Shown: positions 9,481 to 20,169, counted from the first letter of the stretch. The stretch: 64,000 bases of DNA from Planktothrix rubescens CCAP 1459/22 (GCA_904830895.1 LR882958.1:5289501-5353500); one strand, 5' to 3'. Notes: generated from the letters alone by a model not told the origin. A program made the numbers and translations.

Positions 9481-9590
9481 AGCTATTGTCCCTAAATCAA
9501 TAGGACAACCCAAAATATCCTCTTACCACCGAACCTGGTTTCTTCGTGTAAAATTGTAAAATCACCCTTTCTCCCTATGATTAACCTTCT

Positions 9591-12500
9591 ATGAAAAGCG
9601 CATTTTTAGACCGTCTGCATAGTCCTGAACGTCCCGTTATCGTGTTTGATGGGGGAATGGGAACTAACCTACAAACCCAAAATCTCACCGCCGAAGACTT
9701 TGGCGGGAAAGACTACGAAGGTTGTAATGAATATTTAATATATACCAAACCCGAAGCCGTTGCTAATGTTCATCGAGGCTTTTTAGAAGCGGGTGCAGAT
9801 GTTATTGAAACCGATACTTTTGGCGCCACTTCTATTGTTTTAGCTGAATATGATTTAGCTGATAAAGCTTATGATTTAAACAAAACCGCCGCCGAATTAG
9901 CTAAAGGTTTAACAGCAGAATATTCTACACCAGAAAAACCCCGATTTGTTGCGGGTTCAATTGGGCCAGGAACAAAATTACCTACCCTCGGACATATTGA
10001 TTTTGACACCTTACATCAAGCCTTTGCAGAACAAGCGGAAGGATTATTTGATGGAGGTGTGGATTTATTCATCGTTGAAACTTGCCAAGATGTGCTGCAA
10101 ATTAAAGCCGCATTAAACGGAATTGAAGACGTTTTTACTAAAAAAGGAGAACGTCGTCCGATTATGGTTTCCGTCACAATGGAAGCCTTTGGAACCATGT
10201 TAGTCGGGTCAGAAATGAGCGCGGCGTTAACAATTTTAGCCCCCTATAAAATTGATATTTTAGGTTTGAATTGTGCCACTGGCCCCGATTTAATGAAAGA
10301 ACATATTCGTTATTTATCGGAAAATTCCCCGTTTATTGTTTCCTGTATTCCTAATGCTGGTTTACCGGAAAATGTTGGTGGAAAAGCCCATTATAAACTT
10401 ACGCCACTTGAACTAAAAATGGCGTTAATGCACTTCGTTGAAGATTTGGGAGTTCAGGTGATTGGCGGCTGTTGTGGAACCCGTTATGAGCATATTCAAG
10501 CATTATCTGAAATTTCTCAAACCCTGAAACCCAAACAACGGGAACCGCAATTTATTCCCTCGGCGGCTTCAATTTATAGTCCCCAAAGTTATGAACAAGA
10601 AAACTCGTTTTTAATTATTGGTGAACGTCTCAATGCTAGTGGGTCTAAAAAATGCCGAGATTTACTTAATTTAGAAGACTGGGATGGGTTAGTTTCCTTA
10701 GCAAAATCTCAGATAAAAGAAGGGGCGCAAATTTTAGATGTTAACGTCGATTATGTTGGGCGAGATGGCGTAAGAGATATGAAAGAATTAGTCTCTCGCG
10801 TTGTGACTAATGTTAATTTACCCTTGATGTTAGACTCGACAGAATGGCAAAAAATGGAAGCGGGGTTAAAGGTATCTGGGGGAAAATGTTTACTCAATTC
10901 TACTAACTATGAAGATGGGGAAGAACGCTTTTATAAAGTGTTAGAAATTGCTAAAAAATATGGTGCTGCTATTGTGGTGGGAACCATCGATGAGGAAGGA
11001 ATGGGAAGAACCGCCGAGAAGAAATTTGAAATTGCTCAACGGGCTTATAATGCGGCCGTTAATTATGGTATTCCTGCTTATGAAATCTTTTTTGACCCCT
11101 TAGCATTACCGATTTCTACGGGTATTGAAGAAGACCGAAATAATGGCAAAGCCACGATAGATTCTATTCGTCAAATTCGTCAAGAATTGCCCGGATGTCA
11201 TATTGTTTTAGGGGTTTCTAATATTTCCTTTGGTTTAAATCCGGTGGCGCGGCAAGTCTTAAATTCGGTGTTTCTGCATGAAGCTATGCAAGTGGGGTTA
11301 GATGCGGCTATTGTTAGCGCCAATAAGATTTTACCCTTGGCAAAAATTGACCCCGAACATCAAGAAGTTTGTCGCAAATTAATTTATGACCAGCGAGGAT
11401 TTGATGGGGATGTTTGTGTTTATGACCCATTAGGAGAACTGACCAATTTATTTCAGGGTAAAACCACAAAACGAGATCGTTCTGGAGATATTAACCTTCC
11501 GATAGAAGAACGTTTAAAACGTCATATTATTGATGGAGAAAGAATTGGATTAGATGATGCTTTAGCCGCAGGTTTAAAACAATATCCTCCCCTAGAGATT
11601 ATTAATAATATTCTTTTGGATGGGATGAAAGTGGTGGGAGAATTGTTCGGGTCTGGACAAATGCAGTTACCTTTTGTATTACAATCAGCCCAAACTATGA
11701 AAGCCGCCGTTGCCTATTTGGAACCGTATATGGAGAAGTCAGAAACGGGGAATAATGGCAAAGGAATGTTTTTAATTGCTACCGTTAAAGGGGATGTGCA
11801 TGATATTGGTAAAAATTTAGTCGATATTATTTTATCTAATAACGGCTATCGGGTGCTTAATTTAGGGATTAAACAACCCGTGGAAAATATTATCAATGCT
11901 TACAAAGAACATGGCGCGGACTGTATTGCCATGAGTGGATTATTAGTTAAATCCACTGCTTTTATGAAGGAAAATTTGGAAGCATTCAATAAAGAAGGTA
12001 TTACAGTTCCGGTAATTTTAGGTGGGGCGGCTTTAACTCCAAAATTTGTCTATGAAGATTGTCAAAATGTCTATCAAGGTCAAGTTATTTATGGCAAAGA
12101 TGCTTTTTCTGACTTGAATTTCATGGATAAATTAATGCCTGCGAAAACAGCCCAAAAATGGGATGATTCCCAGGGATTTTTAGGGGAATATGCAGAAGTC
12201 AAGAAAATTAAAGTTAAGTCGGAAACAGTTAAAAATGCTTCAGAAAATCCTGAAGAAATTGTGATTGATACCCGACCTTCTGAAGCTGTTGATGTTAATA
12301 TTGAACGTCCCACCCCTCCTTTTTGGGGAACGAAAATTTTACAACCGCAAGATATTCCTATAGAGGATATTTGGTGGTATTTAGATGTACAAGCGTTAGT
12401 TGTAGGTCAATGGCAATTTCGCAAACCCAGGGAACAATCAAAGGAAGAATATAATCAATTTTTAGCTGAAAAAGTCTATCCAGTTTTAACGGAATGGAAG

Positions 12501-13109
12501 GCTAAGATTTTAGCGGAAAATTTATTACATCCTACGGTGATTTATGGATATTTCCCCTGTCAATCGGAGGGGAATTCGCTATTAATTTTTGACCCAGAAA
12601 ATCATCAAAAACAGGTTGCCCGGTTTGACTTTCCTCGACAAAAATCAGGAAAACGCTTGTGTATTGCGGACTTTTTTGCCTCTAAAGAAAGTGGCAAAAT
12701 TGATGTTTTCCCGATGCAGGCGGTAACTGTTGGGGAAATTGCTACGGAATACGCGCAAAAACTGTTTGCTGAAAATGACTATAAGAATTATTTGTATTTC
12801 CATGGAATGGCGGTACAAACCGCCGAAGCGTTGGCAGAATGGACTCATGCAAAAATTCGTCGGGAGTTGGGATTTGGAAGTGAAGAACCGGATAATGTGC
12901 GGGATGTTTTAGCCCAACGTCATCGGGGTTCTCGTTATAGTTTTGGATATCCGGCTTGTCCGAATATTCAAGACCAATATAAGCAGGTTGAGTTATTACA
13001 AACTGACCGAATTAATATGTATATGGATGAAAGTGAACAAATTTATCCAGAACAGTCTACAACGGCGTTTATTACCTATCATCCTGTTTCTAAATACTTC
13101 AATCTTTAA
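9591..13109 (+). CDS. metH: Cobalamin-dependent methionine synthase
   Basis: Transfers the methyl group of 5-methyltetrahydrofolate to homocysteine through methylcobalamin. At 1172 aa it has all four modules: homocysteine/zinc domain (1-330, zinc ligands Cys228 in GLNCATGP and Cys294-Cys295 in GGCCGT), pterin domain (about 350-630, [15 protein letters not shown]-like start), B12 domain (about 650-890, cobalt-ligating His737 in GDVHDIG) and the C-terminal reactivation domain that binds S-adenosylmethionine (about 920-1172, [10 protein letters not shown]). Length is normal. The 110 bases between the MITE and the ATG do not show a recognisable cobalamin riboswitch. A hairpin after the stop may end transcription. 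Confidence 0.97.
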   Translation: MKSAFLDRLHSPERPVIVFDGGMGTNLQTQNLTAEDFGGKDYEGCNEYLIYTKPEAVANVHRGFLEAGADVIETDTFGATSIVLAEYDLADKAYDLNKTAAELAKGLTAEYSTPEKPRFVAGSIGPGTKLPTLGHIDFDTLHQAFAEQAEGLFDGGVDLFIVETCQDVLQIKAALNGIEDVFTKKGERRPIMVSVTMEAFGTMLVGSEMSAALTILAPYKIDILGLNCATGPDLMKEHIRYLSENSPFIVSCIPNAGLPENVGGKAHYKLTPLELKMALMHFVEDLGVQVIGGCCGTRYEHIQALSEISQTLKPKQREPQFIPSAASIYSPQSYEQENSFLIIGERLNASGSKKCRDLLNLEDWDGLVSLAKSQIKEGAQILDVNVDYVGRDGVRDMKELVSRVVTNVNLPLMLDSTEWQKMEAGLKVSGGKCLLNSTNYEDGEERFYKVLEIAKKYGAAIVVGTIDEEGMGRTAEKKFEIAQRAYNAAVNYGIPAYEIFFDPLALPISTGIEEDRNNGKATIDSIRQIRQELPGCHIVLGVSNISFGLNPVARQVLNSVFLHEAMQVGLDAAIVSANKILPLAKIDPEHQEVCRKLIYDQRGFDGDVCVYDPLGELTNLFQGKTTKRDRSGDINLPIEERLKRHIIDGERIGLDDALAAGLKQYPPLEIINNILLDGMKVVGELFGSGQMQLPFVLQSAQTMKAAVAYLEPYMEKSETGNNGKGMFLIATVKGDVHDIGKNLVDIILSNNGYRVLNLGIKQPVENIINAYKEHGADCIAMSGLLVKSTAFMKENLEAFNKEGITVPVILGGAALTPKFVYEDCQNVYQGQVIYGKDAFSDLNFMDKLMPAKTAQKWDDSQGFLGEYAEVKKIKVKSETVKNASENPEEIVIDTRPSEAVDVNIERPTPPFWGTKILQPQDIPIEDIWWYLDVQALVVGQWQFRKPREQSKEEYNQFLAEKVYPVLTEWKAKILAENLLHPTVIYGYFPCQSEGNSLLIFDPENHQKQVARFDFPRQKSGKRLCIADFFASKESGKIDVFPMQAVTVGEIATEYAQKLFAENDYKNYLYFHGMAVQTAEALAEWTHAKIRRELGFGSEEPDNVRDVLAQRHRGSRYSFGYPACPNIQDQYKQVELLQTDRINMYMDESEQIYPEQSTTAFITYHPVSKYFNL

Positions 13110-13128
13110 CTTTCTTTAATCTTTTTAG

Positions 13129-13157
13129 AGTAAGTCTCATTGTGATTGAGGCTTACT
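13129..13157. terminator. Hairpin between convergent metH and HTH gene
   Basis: AGTAAGTCTCA pairs with TGAGGCTTACT across a short loop, with one G-U pair. It is followed by TTTA on the plus strand and AT-rich DNA on the minus strand. It lies between two converging genes and could stop transcription from both sides. Confidence 0.55.
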
Positions 13158-13184
13158 TTAAACGAAAATTTTGTTTTATTTAAC

Positions 13185-13694
13185 TTAGGGGTTAAATCCA
13201 TTTATAATAGTTTCTTCAGCAATAATTTCTTCAACTATATCTTCGGTTTTTAGTGATGATTTTTCAGCCATTGGGATATTAATTTTTAGAAACACATCTA
13301 TAGTAATTTGATTATGTTGAAATGTAATATTTGTTACGTTAAATTTTTCTAAATTTTCTGGAGCTTGAGTTTGGGAAAATGATTCTATTTTATAGCCTGC
13401 TTCTTCTAAATATTCAGTAATCTTACGCCAATTTTCAATTCGCTCTTCCATCTTGTTAACTAAATTCTTGACATAGCGGTATAAAGTAGCACATAAATCT
13501 GTTTCTACACCCTTAACGTTTTTTCTCAATTTTTCTGCAATTTCCGCCGGGCTATATCCACACAACAACCCGCGTAAATGCAACTTTTCCATTGGGGTTA
13601 GTCTTTTTCCCTTAGCTGAAGCCAAATCAGTATAAAGTGCTTCCAAATCCCACTGTAGGGCAGCATAGTTGAACTGTTCGTCAATTTTTACCAT
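13185..13694 (-). CDS. Small protein with LuxR-like helix-turn-helix
   Basis: 169 aa. Residues about 28-80 (LTPMEKLHLRGLLCGYSPAEIAEKL) resemble the HTH found in cyanobacterial regulators and at the start of some STAND/WD40 proteins; the turn G-Y-S and the following KGVETDL recognition-helix pattern fit a LuxR-like fold. The rest is charged and probably helical, with a beta-rich end (FNVTNITFQHNQITIDVFLK split at NQ). No signal peptide. Convergent with metH. It may be a DNA-binding regulator or an adaptor; no target can be named. Confidence 0.65.
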   Translation of the reverse strand: MVKIDEQFNYAALQWDLEALYTDLASAKGKRLTPMEKLHLRGLLCGYSPAEIAEKLRKNVKGVETDLCATLYRYVKNLVNKMEERIENWRKITEYLEEAGYKIESFSQTQAPENLEKFNVTNITFQHNQITIDVFLKINIPMAEKSSLKTEDIVEEIIAEETIINGFNP

Positions 13695-13890
13695 AATTGT
13701 AAAAATCCTAAAATTCCTGATTAAATCCTAGCATAAATCCTGATTAATATCAGTTTTAATCTGATGTAAGTTGATTTATAGTTAGTACAAAGACGTACTA
13801 AGATATGAAATATCACTCAATATCAGAGAAAAAGGCAATGTTTTGTACATACTCTGTACGTTAAAAAAATAATTGAGGGAATATCTATTT

Positions 13891-14181
13891 ATGTTCAATA
13901 GAAAATTTGCAAAACTCACCATCTTAGCGACTATATTCACCATAGGAATAGTCATAACGGCAAAACCAGCTTCAGCACGGCGTGGTTGGAATTCTTACAA
14001 GTTAAGTGATGTAACAAAAAATGATGAAGGTAACTACTGTAGATATCGTTTAATACCTTGTGGTGCTGGCACGGGCTTATGTGATTCAAAACATCCCAAA
14101 ATAGGAGCTTATTTTCGACGGATTAACGTAAATACTTCTAAAGTAGGTGAATGTTGGGATGATTATTGGTCTTGGTGGTAA
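13891..14181 (+). CDS. Small secreted cysteine-containing protein
   Basis: 96 aa from the ATG at 13891 (GAGGGAA lies about ten bases upstream; a TTG at 13873 is less likely). A clear Sec signal peptide (KFAKLTILATIFTIGIVI, then a PASA-RR cleavage site near residue 29) leaves a mature protein of about 65 aa. It has four cysteines (NYCRYRLIPC, GLCDS, GECWDD) that could form two disulphides and an aromatic C-terminus DDYWSWW. I do not recognise the family. The next genes are a prepilin and DUF2442, but spacing (about 210 bp) gives no firm operon link. Confidence 0.6.
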   Translation: MFNRKFAKLTILATIFTIGIVITAKPASARRGWNSYKLSDVTKNDEGNYCRYRLIPCGAGTGLCDSKHPKIGAYFRRINVNTSKVGECWDDYWSWW

Positions 14182-14392
14182 AATTTTCATCTCTAACCTA
14201 ATTCATTTACCTAATTTTGTATAGCTATGTAAATAGCAAAAATGTCTATAAATTGGACAAATCTAATATTTAAGTTAGATTTATCCAATTTATTTAAAAT
14301 TTTGTAGCCCCCAAATAATATGCTGGTTATTTGTGTTTCTATAAATTAATCCTTGTTTAAAAAACAAACTTATAATTTTATATTCATTAATT

Positions 14393-14803
14393 ATGGGCTT
14401 ATTTCATAACATAAAAACTATGACTATATATGTAAATTTTAAAAAAAACTTATCTCTTGGATTTACGTTAATTGAACTTTTAGTAGTTATTATAATAATA
14501 AGTATCCTCTCTGGAATAGCTCTCCCTGTAATAATTGACCAAATTCATAAAGCTAAAGAGGTTGAAGCCAAGCAAAATCTAAGTATTTGTTACCGCTCAC
14601 AGCAAGTCTATTATCAAGAGTATGGAGCCTTTGCTCAGACTTTGGAACAGCTAGAATTAGGAATTAAAACTGAAACAAACAATTACAAATACGCGATTGA
14701 AGTTTTCAATGCTCCTAATAATAAAGATGATTTTCCTTGCTGCATAGCAGAAGCCAAACAATCTGAACTTGAAACTTATATGCAATGCAATTCACAAAAT
14801 TAA
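14393..14803 (+). CDS. Type IV prepilin-like protein
   Basis: 136 aa. A class III signal is evident: a short basic leader ending LSLG, then FTLIELLVVIIIISILSG with Glu at position +5, which prepilin peptidase would cut before Phe. The hydrophobic helix is followed by a lysine-rich amphipathic stretch and a small globular part with a C-terminal cysteine pair region (DDFPCCIAEAK, YMQCNSQN). This fits a minor pilin or pseudopilin of the PilA/GspH type. The ATG at 14420 is an alternative start. The 3' end overlaps the next gene by 19 bp. Confidence 0.82.
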   Translation: MGLFHNIKTMTIYVNFKKNLSLGFTLIELLVVIIIISILSGIALPVIIDQIHKAKEVEAKQNLSICYRSQQVYYQEYGAFAQTLEQLELGIKTETNNYKYAIEVFNAPNNKDDFPCCIAEAKQSELETYMQCNSQN

Positions 14804-15216
14804 CAAAGAATAGGTTTTTAGAAGAAATTGCTAAAGCTAAACAAGCTTGGCAAGAGGCAGAAACAACGGAACCCAGGGCTATTTCTGTAAAATATAATCA
14901 AGATCAAGATTTAATAGTAATTCACTTAAAAAATGGCAGTATTTTTAGCTTTCCGCCTCGACTTGCCCAAGGTTTAGCGGATGCGACACCAGAACAATTA
15001 GCCGATGTTTGGATACCGCCATCGGGTGAAAGTATTCATTGGGATAGTTTAGATGTAGATTTTGGAATTCCTGAGTTAGTGATGGGAATTTTTGGAACAA
15101 AATCTTGGATGGCTGAACTTGGAAGAAAAGGAGGTCAAGCTACCTCAAAAGCTAAATCTGAAGCATCTCGAAACAATGGAAAAAAAGGAGGTAGACCTAA
15201 GAAAGTTACCGTTTAA
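14785..15216 (+). CDS. DUF2442 domain protein
   Basis: 143 aa. Residues about 35-100 match the DUF2442 pattern (VKYNQDQDLIVIHLKNG, FPPRLAQGL, LADVWIPPSGESIHWDSLD, GIPELVMGIFG). The basic tail (GRKGGQATSKAKSEASRNNG, then KKGGRPKK) could bind nucleic acid. DUF2442 proteins often act beside DUF4160 proteins in toxin-antitoxin-like pairs, but no partner is present here. Its ATG lies inside the 3' end of the prepilin gene, so translation may be coupled, though a functional tie is doubtful. Confidence 0.8.
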   Translation: MQFTKLTKNRFLEEIAKAKQAWQEAETTEPRAISVKYNQDQDLIVIHLKNGSIFSFPPRLAQGLADATPEQLADVWIPPSGESIHWDSLDVDFGIPELVMGIFGTKSWMAELGRKGGQATSKAKSEASRNNGKKGGRPKKVTV

Positions 15217-15287
15217 TTTCACCGGATGGGTTAGACTGATTAAAGTTCTTAAAAAACTGGCGATGGTGTTTTTAATATACTAAAGAC

Positions 15288-15310
15288 TAAGCCCTGAAGG
15301 GCTTACTACG
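15288..15310. repeat. TAAGCCCT/AGGGCTTA hairpin repeat between converging genes
   Basis: TAAGCCCTGAAGGGCTTA followed by CTACG. It belongs to a dispersed family also seen at 25954, 41234, 44214, 44249 and 47258. Here it sits two bases from the potC stop codon and after DUF2442, so it may serve as a two-way terminator. Confidence 0.7.
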
Positions 15311-15311
15311 T

Positions 15312-16154
15312 TTAGTTTTTTAGGCGTTTTCCTTCTCCTTGAATGCGTAAATATTCCCCAAATAAGGCAAGGAATCCAGAGGCTAAAATTAGGATGACGC
15401 TCAAGGCATTAATATCGGGTTTGACTCCGGTTCTAATTCGACTAAATATTTCCATTGGTAAGGTATTTGCCCCACTTCCGGCGGTGAAACTGGCGATTAA
15501 AAAATCATCCATACTTAACACAAAAGCTAGTAAACAACCTGATATAATCCCAGGCATTAATTGAGGTAATAAGACTTGCAAAAAAGCCTCTATGGGTGTT
15601 GCTCCTAAGTCTAAGGCGGCTTCTTCTAAATGGGGATCTAAATCGGCTAAACGGGTGGAAACAACTAAGGCAACGTAGGCTAAACAAAAGACAACATGGG
15701 CGCATACAATTGTCCATAAACTGAGGGGAATGGCAACGGCGGCTAAAAATACTAGGGTTGCCACCGCCATAGCGATATCAGGAATAATTAATGGTAAATA
15801 GGACGCTCCTTGATATAATCCTTTTCCTGGGAAATGATAACGGGCTAATCCTACGGCCATTAATGTACCAATAATCGCGGCAATTCCTACGGCACAAATT
15901 CCCACGATTAAACTATTATTTAAAGCGGTTAAAATTCTGGTATCTTGGAATAATTTGACATACCATTCTAATGTAAATCCTTCCCAGCCCGCACTATATC
16001 GAGATTTATTAAAACTAAAAAATGTTAATACAAAAATCGGCAGGTACATATAAAAAAACATCAAACAGACAAAAACTACCTGCCAAGAAATTCTAAACTT
16101 TGGTTTAGCAGCCATATCAAGGATCTCCTCTGGTTGTTGTTGGATTTCTTCCAT
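15312..16154 (-). CDS. potC: Spermidine/putrescine ABC transporter permease PotC
   Basis: 280-aa inner-membrane permease with six predicted helices. The EAA loop that docks the ATPase is seen as LEEAALDLGATPIEAF followed by PQLMPGI. The order potD-potB-potC on one strand and the 23-bp gap to potB indicate an operon. An internal ATG (MAAKPKFRISWQV, about 16112) is another possible start. No potA ATPase gene is in the window, so an ATPase must be encoded elsewhere. Ligand assignment rests on resemblance to PotC. Confidence 0.9.
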   Translation of the reverse strand: MEEIQQQPEEILDMAAKPKFRISWQVVFVCLMFFYMYLPIFVLTFFSFNKSRYSAGWEGFTLEWYVKLFQDTRILTALNNSLIVGICAVGIAAIIGTLMAVGLARYHFPGKGLYQGASYLPLIIPDIAMAVATLVFLAAVAIPLSLWTIVCAHVVFCLAYVALVVSTRLADLDPHLEEAALDLGATPIEAFLQVLLPQLMPGIISGCLLAFVLSMDDFLIASFTAGSGANTLPMEIFSRIRTGVKPDINALSVILILASGFLALFGEYLRIQGEGKRLKN

Positions 16155-16177
16155 AAATTTTTCCTAATTTATTTTAA

Positions 16178-17089
16178 TTAACGAGACGGTTTAGGATCTC
16201 CATATTTAATTAAAAGTGCGATCGCAATACTCACCCCAAAAATTAATACCATACTCAAGGCTGAACCAAAGCCCCAATTTTGAGTTGATCCTAAAAATTG
16301 GTTATAAATTAATCGAGAAACCGTCATACTTGAGGCTCCTCCTAATAGTTCGGGATCGACAAAATCTCCCATTGAACTAATAAAAACTAGCAGAGATCCG
16401 GCGGCAATTCCGGGCAAGGTTTGGGGGACGGTGACTTTCCAAAATGTTTCTACAGGTCGCGCTCCTAGGTCGGCGGAGGCTTCTAATAATCGCCGATCTA
16501 ATTTTTCTAAAGACGCATACAAAACTGTTACCATATAGGGTAAATAACTATAGGCCATGCCAATTAAAACCGCCGGAGTTCGATTTAATAGTTCTAAGGC
16601 GGGTAATCCAATTAATCCTAAAACGGAGTTTAATACTCCGGTTGGTCTTAATATGGTAATCCAAGCGTAGGTTCTTAATAAAGAAGATGTCCACAGGGGT
16701 AAAATAAAGGCTAATAGTATTATATTTCGCCACTGTTTCGGGGCTAATTGAGCAATCCAATAGGCGACGGGAAATCCTAGGACTAAACAAATTGTGGTTG
16801 TGCCAAAAGCATAAAAGAGCGATCGCCAAATCACTAATAAATTAATCGGTTCAAATACTCTTAAATAATTATAAATGCCATTGGGAATTACCAAATCCCC
16901 AGGGCGAATATCCTTAACTAAACTGAGTTGAAAAATCAATAAAGTTGGCAGGATTAATAAGAGTAATAACCATAAACCCGACGGCCCCAATAATGCCAAG
17001 GGGCCAATTAATTGAGAACCGAGTTGTCGCCAGCCTTTTTTGATTGGGGGTGGAGAAGAAGTCGTTGGAGTTTTTGTTGAAATAGTCAT
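16178..17089 (-). CDS. potB: Spermidine/putrescine ABC transporter permease PotB
   Basis: 303 aa, partner permease to PotC. It has an N-terminal Pro/Ser-rich cytoplasmic tail, a first helix (about 30-55) and five more, and the EAA motif LLEASADLGARPVETF followed by PQTLPGI. The conserved TSSLLRTYAW sequence of PotB-type permeases is present. It lies between potD (125-bp gap) and potC (23-bp gap). Confidence 0.9.
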   Translation of the reverse strand: MTISTKTPTTSSPPPIKKGWRQLGSQLIGPLALLGPSGLWLLLLLILPTLLIFQLSLVKDIRPGDLVIPNGIYNYLRVFEPINLLVIWRSLFYAFGTTTICLVLGFPVAYWIAQLAPKQWRNIILLAFILPLWTSSLLRTYAWITILRPTGVLNSVLGLIGLPALELLNRTPAVLIGMAYSYLPYMVTVLYASLEKLDRRLLEASADLGARPVETFWKVTVPQTLPGIAAGSLLVFISSMGDFVDPELLGGASSMTVSRLIYNQFLGSTQNWGFGSALSMVLIFGVSIAIALLIKYGDPKPSR

Positions 17090-17214
17090 AGATCAGGGAA
17101 TGGGTAATGGGTAATGGGGGAAAAAATTGCTTTTTTCTGAGAGTTTGACCCGGGTTGAATATTCTAATTACCTTAACAATTACTATAGATTGGTTAAGGT
17201 TTAGCAGTTAACAA

Positions 17215-18342
17215 TTAACTGGTTAGCTGTGTCCAATACCGTTCATAAATTTCATTAGCTTTACCCAAATCATGAATCATTTCACTGCGAGCTAGGATTG
17301 ATTCTGGAGGAAATAAAGTCGGATCATTTCTCAAAACATCGGGTAATTTTTCATAAGCTAATCTCGAAGGCGTGGCAAATTTCAAGCGTTTAACTAAGGT
17401 TGCGGCTATATCCGGTCGCAACATAAAATTAATCCATTTATAGGCTCCTTCGGGGTTAGGAGCACTTTTAGGAATTACCATAGTATCAATCCATAAAGAT
17501 GATCCACTATAGGGAGTAATATATCTTAAATCCTCATTTTCCTCCTTAATTTCTGCTGCATCGGAGGAATAACACATAGCAATTGATAAGTCCCCGACAA
17601 TCATTTGTGGTCGCCAAGAATCCGTGGTAAAAGAAGCGATCGTCGGCCGTAATTCCACTAATTTTTCATAGGCTTGTCTAATTTGATTGGGGTCAGTAGA
17701 ATTATAGGAATAACCTAACATTCTTAATGAGGCTCCCATGACTTCCCGCACATCATTAAGTAACGTAATTCGCTTTGACAATTTATCTTTATTTTCCCAG
17801 AGATAACTCCAATCTTTCGGGGGAGTTTCTAATTTATTCGGGTTATAAATTAACCCCGTTGTTCCCCAACTAATTGGAACACTATGAAGACCGCCGGGAT
17901 CATAAATCGGGTTTTTAAATTGCGGAAATAAATCCTCTAATCCGACTAATAAAGAGTGATCAACTTCAGCCAATAGACCTATTTGAATCATTTTCTCCAC
18001 CATATATCCCGAAGGATAGATGACACTATAAGCACTTGCTCCTCCGGCTTGGAGTCGGGCTAACATGGCTTCATTAGAATCGAAGACATCCGCCACAACT
18101 TTTAACCCAGTTTCCTCTCTAAAATGATCTAACAAATCTTGATCCGTGTAGCCAGACCAAGTGTAAATGTACAGAGTATCGGAGGAAATCTGAGTGTTCG
18201 GGGTGGTTTTGACCTCAGCTAATGTCCAACCACAGCTTGATAGGGACGATGCTACCATCGCAGTAACGGAAGTTTGCAAAAACTGACGTCGTGTTTGAGC
18301 AACCCTAGAATTCCGATGTTTTTGTGGATAAGTCGGAGACAC
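17215..18342 (-). CDS. potD: Spermidine/putrescine-binding lipoprotein PotD
   Basis: 375 aa, extracytoplasmic solute-binding protein for the adjoining permeases. The start has a twin-arginine motif (TRRQFLQT, Arg18-Arg19) and then a lipobox-like LSSC with Cys37, so it is probably exported folded by Tat and lipid-anchored. The mature part begins LYIYTWSGYTDQDLL, a strong match to PotD/PotF proteins, and includes SWGTTGLIYNP and the ligand-binding aromatic and acidic positions typical of polyamine binders. It is the first gene of the operon. Confidence 0.92.
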   Translation of the reverse strand: MSPTYPQKHRNSRVAQTRRQFLQTSVTAMVASSLSSCGWTLAEVKTTPNTQISSDTLYIYTWSGYTDQDLLDHFREETGLKVVADVFDSNEAMLARLQAGGASAYSVIYPSGYMVEKMIQIGLLAEVDHSLLVGLEDLFPQFKNPIYDPGGLHSVPISWGTTGLIYNPNKLETPPKDWSYLWENKDKLSKRITLLNDVREVMGASLRMLGYSYNSTDPNQIRQAYEKLVELRPTIASFTTDSWRPQMIVGDLSIAMCYSSDAAEIKEENEDLRYITPYSGSSLWIDTMVIPKSAPNPEGAYKWINFMLRPDIAATLVKRLKFATPSRLAYEKLPDVLRNDPTLFPPESILARSEMIHDLGKANEIYERYWTQLTS

Positions 18343-18551
18343 TGTTTTTTCTCAGTGGAAGTTTAACAAATTCAACAATTGATTTAATTTTCCCATAGGA
18401 TAGGGAAAAAATGTACATCAATTGAGAATAATATCCCGCAACCGGGCTAACTCATACAACCAAATTAACTGAGCTTCTGAATTTGATCTAGGAAATAAAA
18501 CCTAGACTTGAGCTTCAGAAACCCGTTTTCTCAAAAGATTGAGTTTCTCAG

Positions 18552-20117
18552 TTATGGCGTCACACTTGATAGTTGACGTAGACTTTCTACTTGTTGTTCT
18601 TTGAGTTGCTGTTCAATTTGATCCTTAACAATTTGGCGGTATTCATAGAAATGTTCTACCTGTCCACAAACCACTAAATAATGATCTAAAACCCTGGGTT
18701 TGTGTCGTAAAATATTCCATAAATATCGCCAAAACGTCGAACGAGTTTCCCGCACAATCCCTTGATACCAACATAAAATCAATAGCGCCCGCATCGTTTT
18801 CATATCCACTAATTTCCGTCCAATGGAATTAGTTTTTGGCTCTCCAATCATCATAAAATGACGGTAAGTGCGATCTAAATATCGTTGTGGATCGTATAAT
18901 TCATAAAATCCATTGACATATTCTAGGGCGATTTCTTCAATTGGTCGAGTGGGCAGAAAATTCATTAAGGTAGTTTGATTCGCATTCCCAGTTTCCTTAA
19001 TTAATCGTCCTTCTTTTTCTAAACGATGCCAAAGGGCGGTATTAGGTAAAACCTGCAACATACTAAACATAGCAATGGGAATGGTGGTTTTTTCCACAAA
19101 CCGGACAATTCGATCGCCCGCCCCGGTTTCTTCCCCATCAAAACCAATAATAAATCCCGCCATCACCCGTAACCCAGATCGGATAATTTTTTCCACGGAA
19201 TCACTCAAAGATCCGCGAGTATTTTGGAATTTTTTAGTTAAATTTAAGCTATCTTCATCGGGAGTTTCAATTCCCAAAAAGACAGCCCGAAAATTACACT
19301 CAACCATCAAATCCATTAATTCTTGATCCTGGGCTAAATCAATGGAAGCCTCCGTGGTTAAACGGAAAGGATAATTATTATCCTTCATCCAAACTTTTAA
19401 TTCATGCAGCAATAACTTAACGTTGCGTTTATTGCCGATAAAATTATCATCCACTAAGAAAACACCCTGACTAAAATTTAACTCTTTTAACCGATCCAAT
19501 TCTGCTAAAAGTTGAGCCGGAGTTTTAGTTCGAGATTTCCGTCCATATAATACAATAATATCGCAAAACTCACACTGAAACGGACAGCCGCGGGAGTATT
19601 GCAAAGAAATCATATCGTATGCTTCTTTCTCCAATAAATCAAAGCGAGGGATAGGAGATGTCGTAACATCGGGTTTGTCTCCTTCTATGCGAAAAACCCC
19701 TTTTTCATCCCCTCTTTCAATCGCTTCTACTAATAACGGTAAAGTAATTTCTCCTTCATCTAAAACTAAATAATCCGCCCCGGCAATTTCTGCCGATTCG
19801 GGTGTGGAGGTGGGATAGGGGCCGCCTACAGCCACTTTTTTGCCCCGTCGTTTCGCCTCGCGAATTTGCTCCAAAAAATCATCTTTTTGGACAATCATGG
19901 CCGAAACCATCACCAATTCTGCCCAATCCCATTCCGCTTCAGTGATCTCTCGAACATTACGGTCTACTAATTTAAACTCCCATTTTTGGGGTAAAATAGC
20001 CGCTACCGTAATTAAACCTAGGGGTGGAAGTAAGGCTTTTCGGTTGACTAAGGCAAGGGCTTTTTCAAATGACCAGAAACTTTGGGGAAAAATGGGATAA
20101 ATTAAAAGAACACGCAT
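18552..20117 (-). CDS. B12-binding radical SAM protein
   Basis: 521 aa from the ATG at 20117 (MRVLLIYPIFPQ); the frame is open to 20207 but that would overlap the upstream gene. N-terminal cobalamin-binding fold (about 1-150), then a radical SAM domain with the cluster motif CPFQCEFC (about residue 180), and a C-terminal DUF4070-like region (YDPQRYLDRTYRHF). Relatives include HpnJ-type and other B12-radical SAM enzymes that methylate or rearrange unactivated carbon. It follows the oxoamine synthase gene by about 50 bp on the same strand, so it could tailor that product. The DxHxxG cobalt-ligand motif is not obvious, as in many of this class. Confidence 0.85.
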   Translation of the reverse strand: MRVLLIYPIFPQSFWSFEKALALVNRKALLPPLGLITVAAILPQKWEFKLVDRNVREITEAEWDWAELVMVSAMIVQKDDFLEQIREAKRRGKKVAVGGPYPTSTPESAEIAGADYLVLDEGEITLPLLVEAIERGDEKGVFRIEGDKPDVTTSPIPRFDLLEKEAYDMISLQYSRGCPFQCEFCDIIVLYGRKSRTKTPAQLLAELDRLKELNFSQGVFLVDDNFIGNKRNVKLLLHELKVWMKDNNYPFRLTTEASIDLAQDQELMDLMVECNFRAVFLGIETPDEDSLNLTKKFQNTRGSLSDSVEKIIRSGLRVMAGFIIGFDGEETGAGDRIVRFVEKTTIPIAMFSMLQVLPNTALWHRLEKEGRLIKETGNANQTTLMNFLPTRPIEEIALEYVNGFYELYDPQRYLDRTYRHFMMIGEPKTNSIGRKLVDMKTMRALLILCWYQGIVRETRSTFWRYLWNILRHKPRVLDHYLVVCGQVEHFYEYRQIVKDQIEQQLKEQQVESLRQLSSVTP

Positions 20118-20169
20118 TATCATTAACCCTGTAAAAGATAAACATCTAAGTTCACAAAATTCCCGAAAA

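Noticed and set aside
9481-9590. Possible cobalamin riboswitch before metH
   Set aside because: Only 110 bases lie between the MITE and the ATG, and no B12-box-like sequence was seen.
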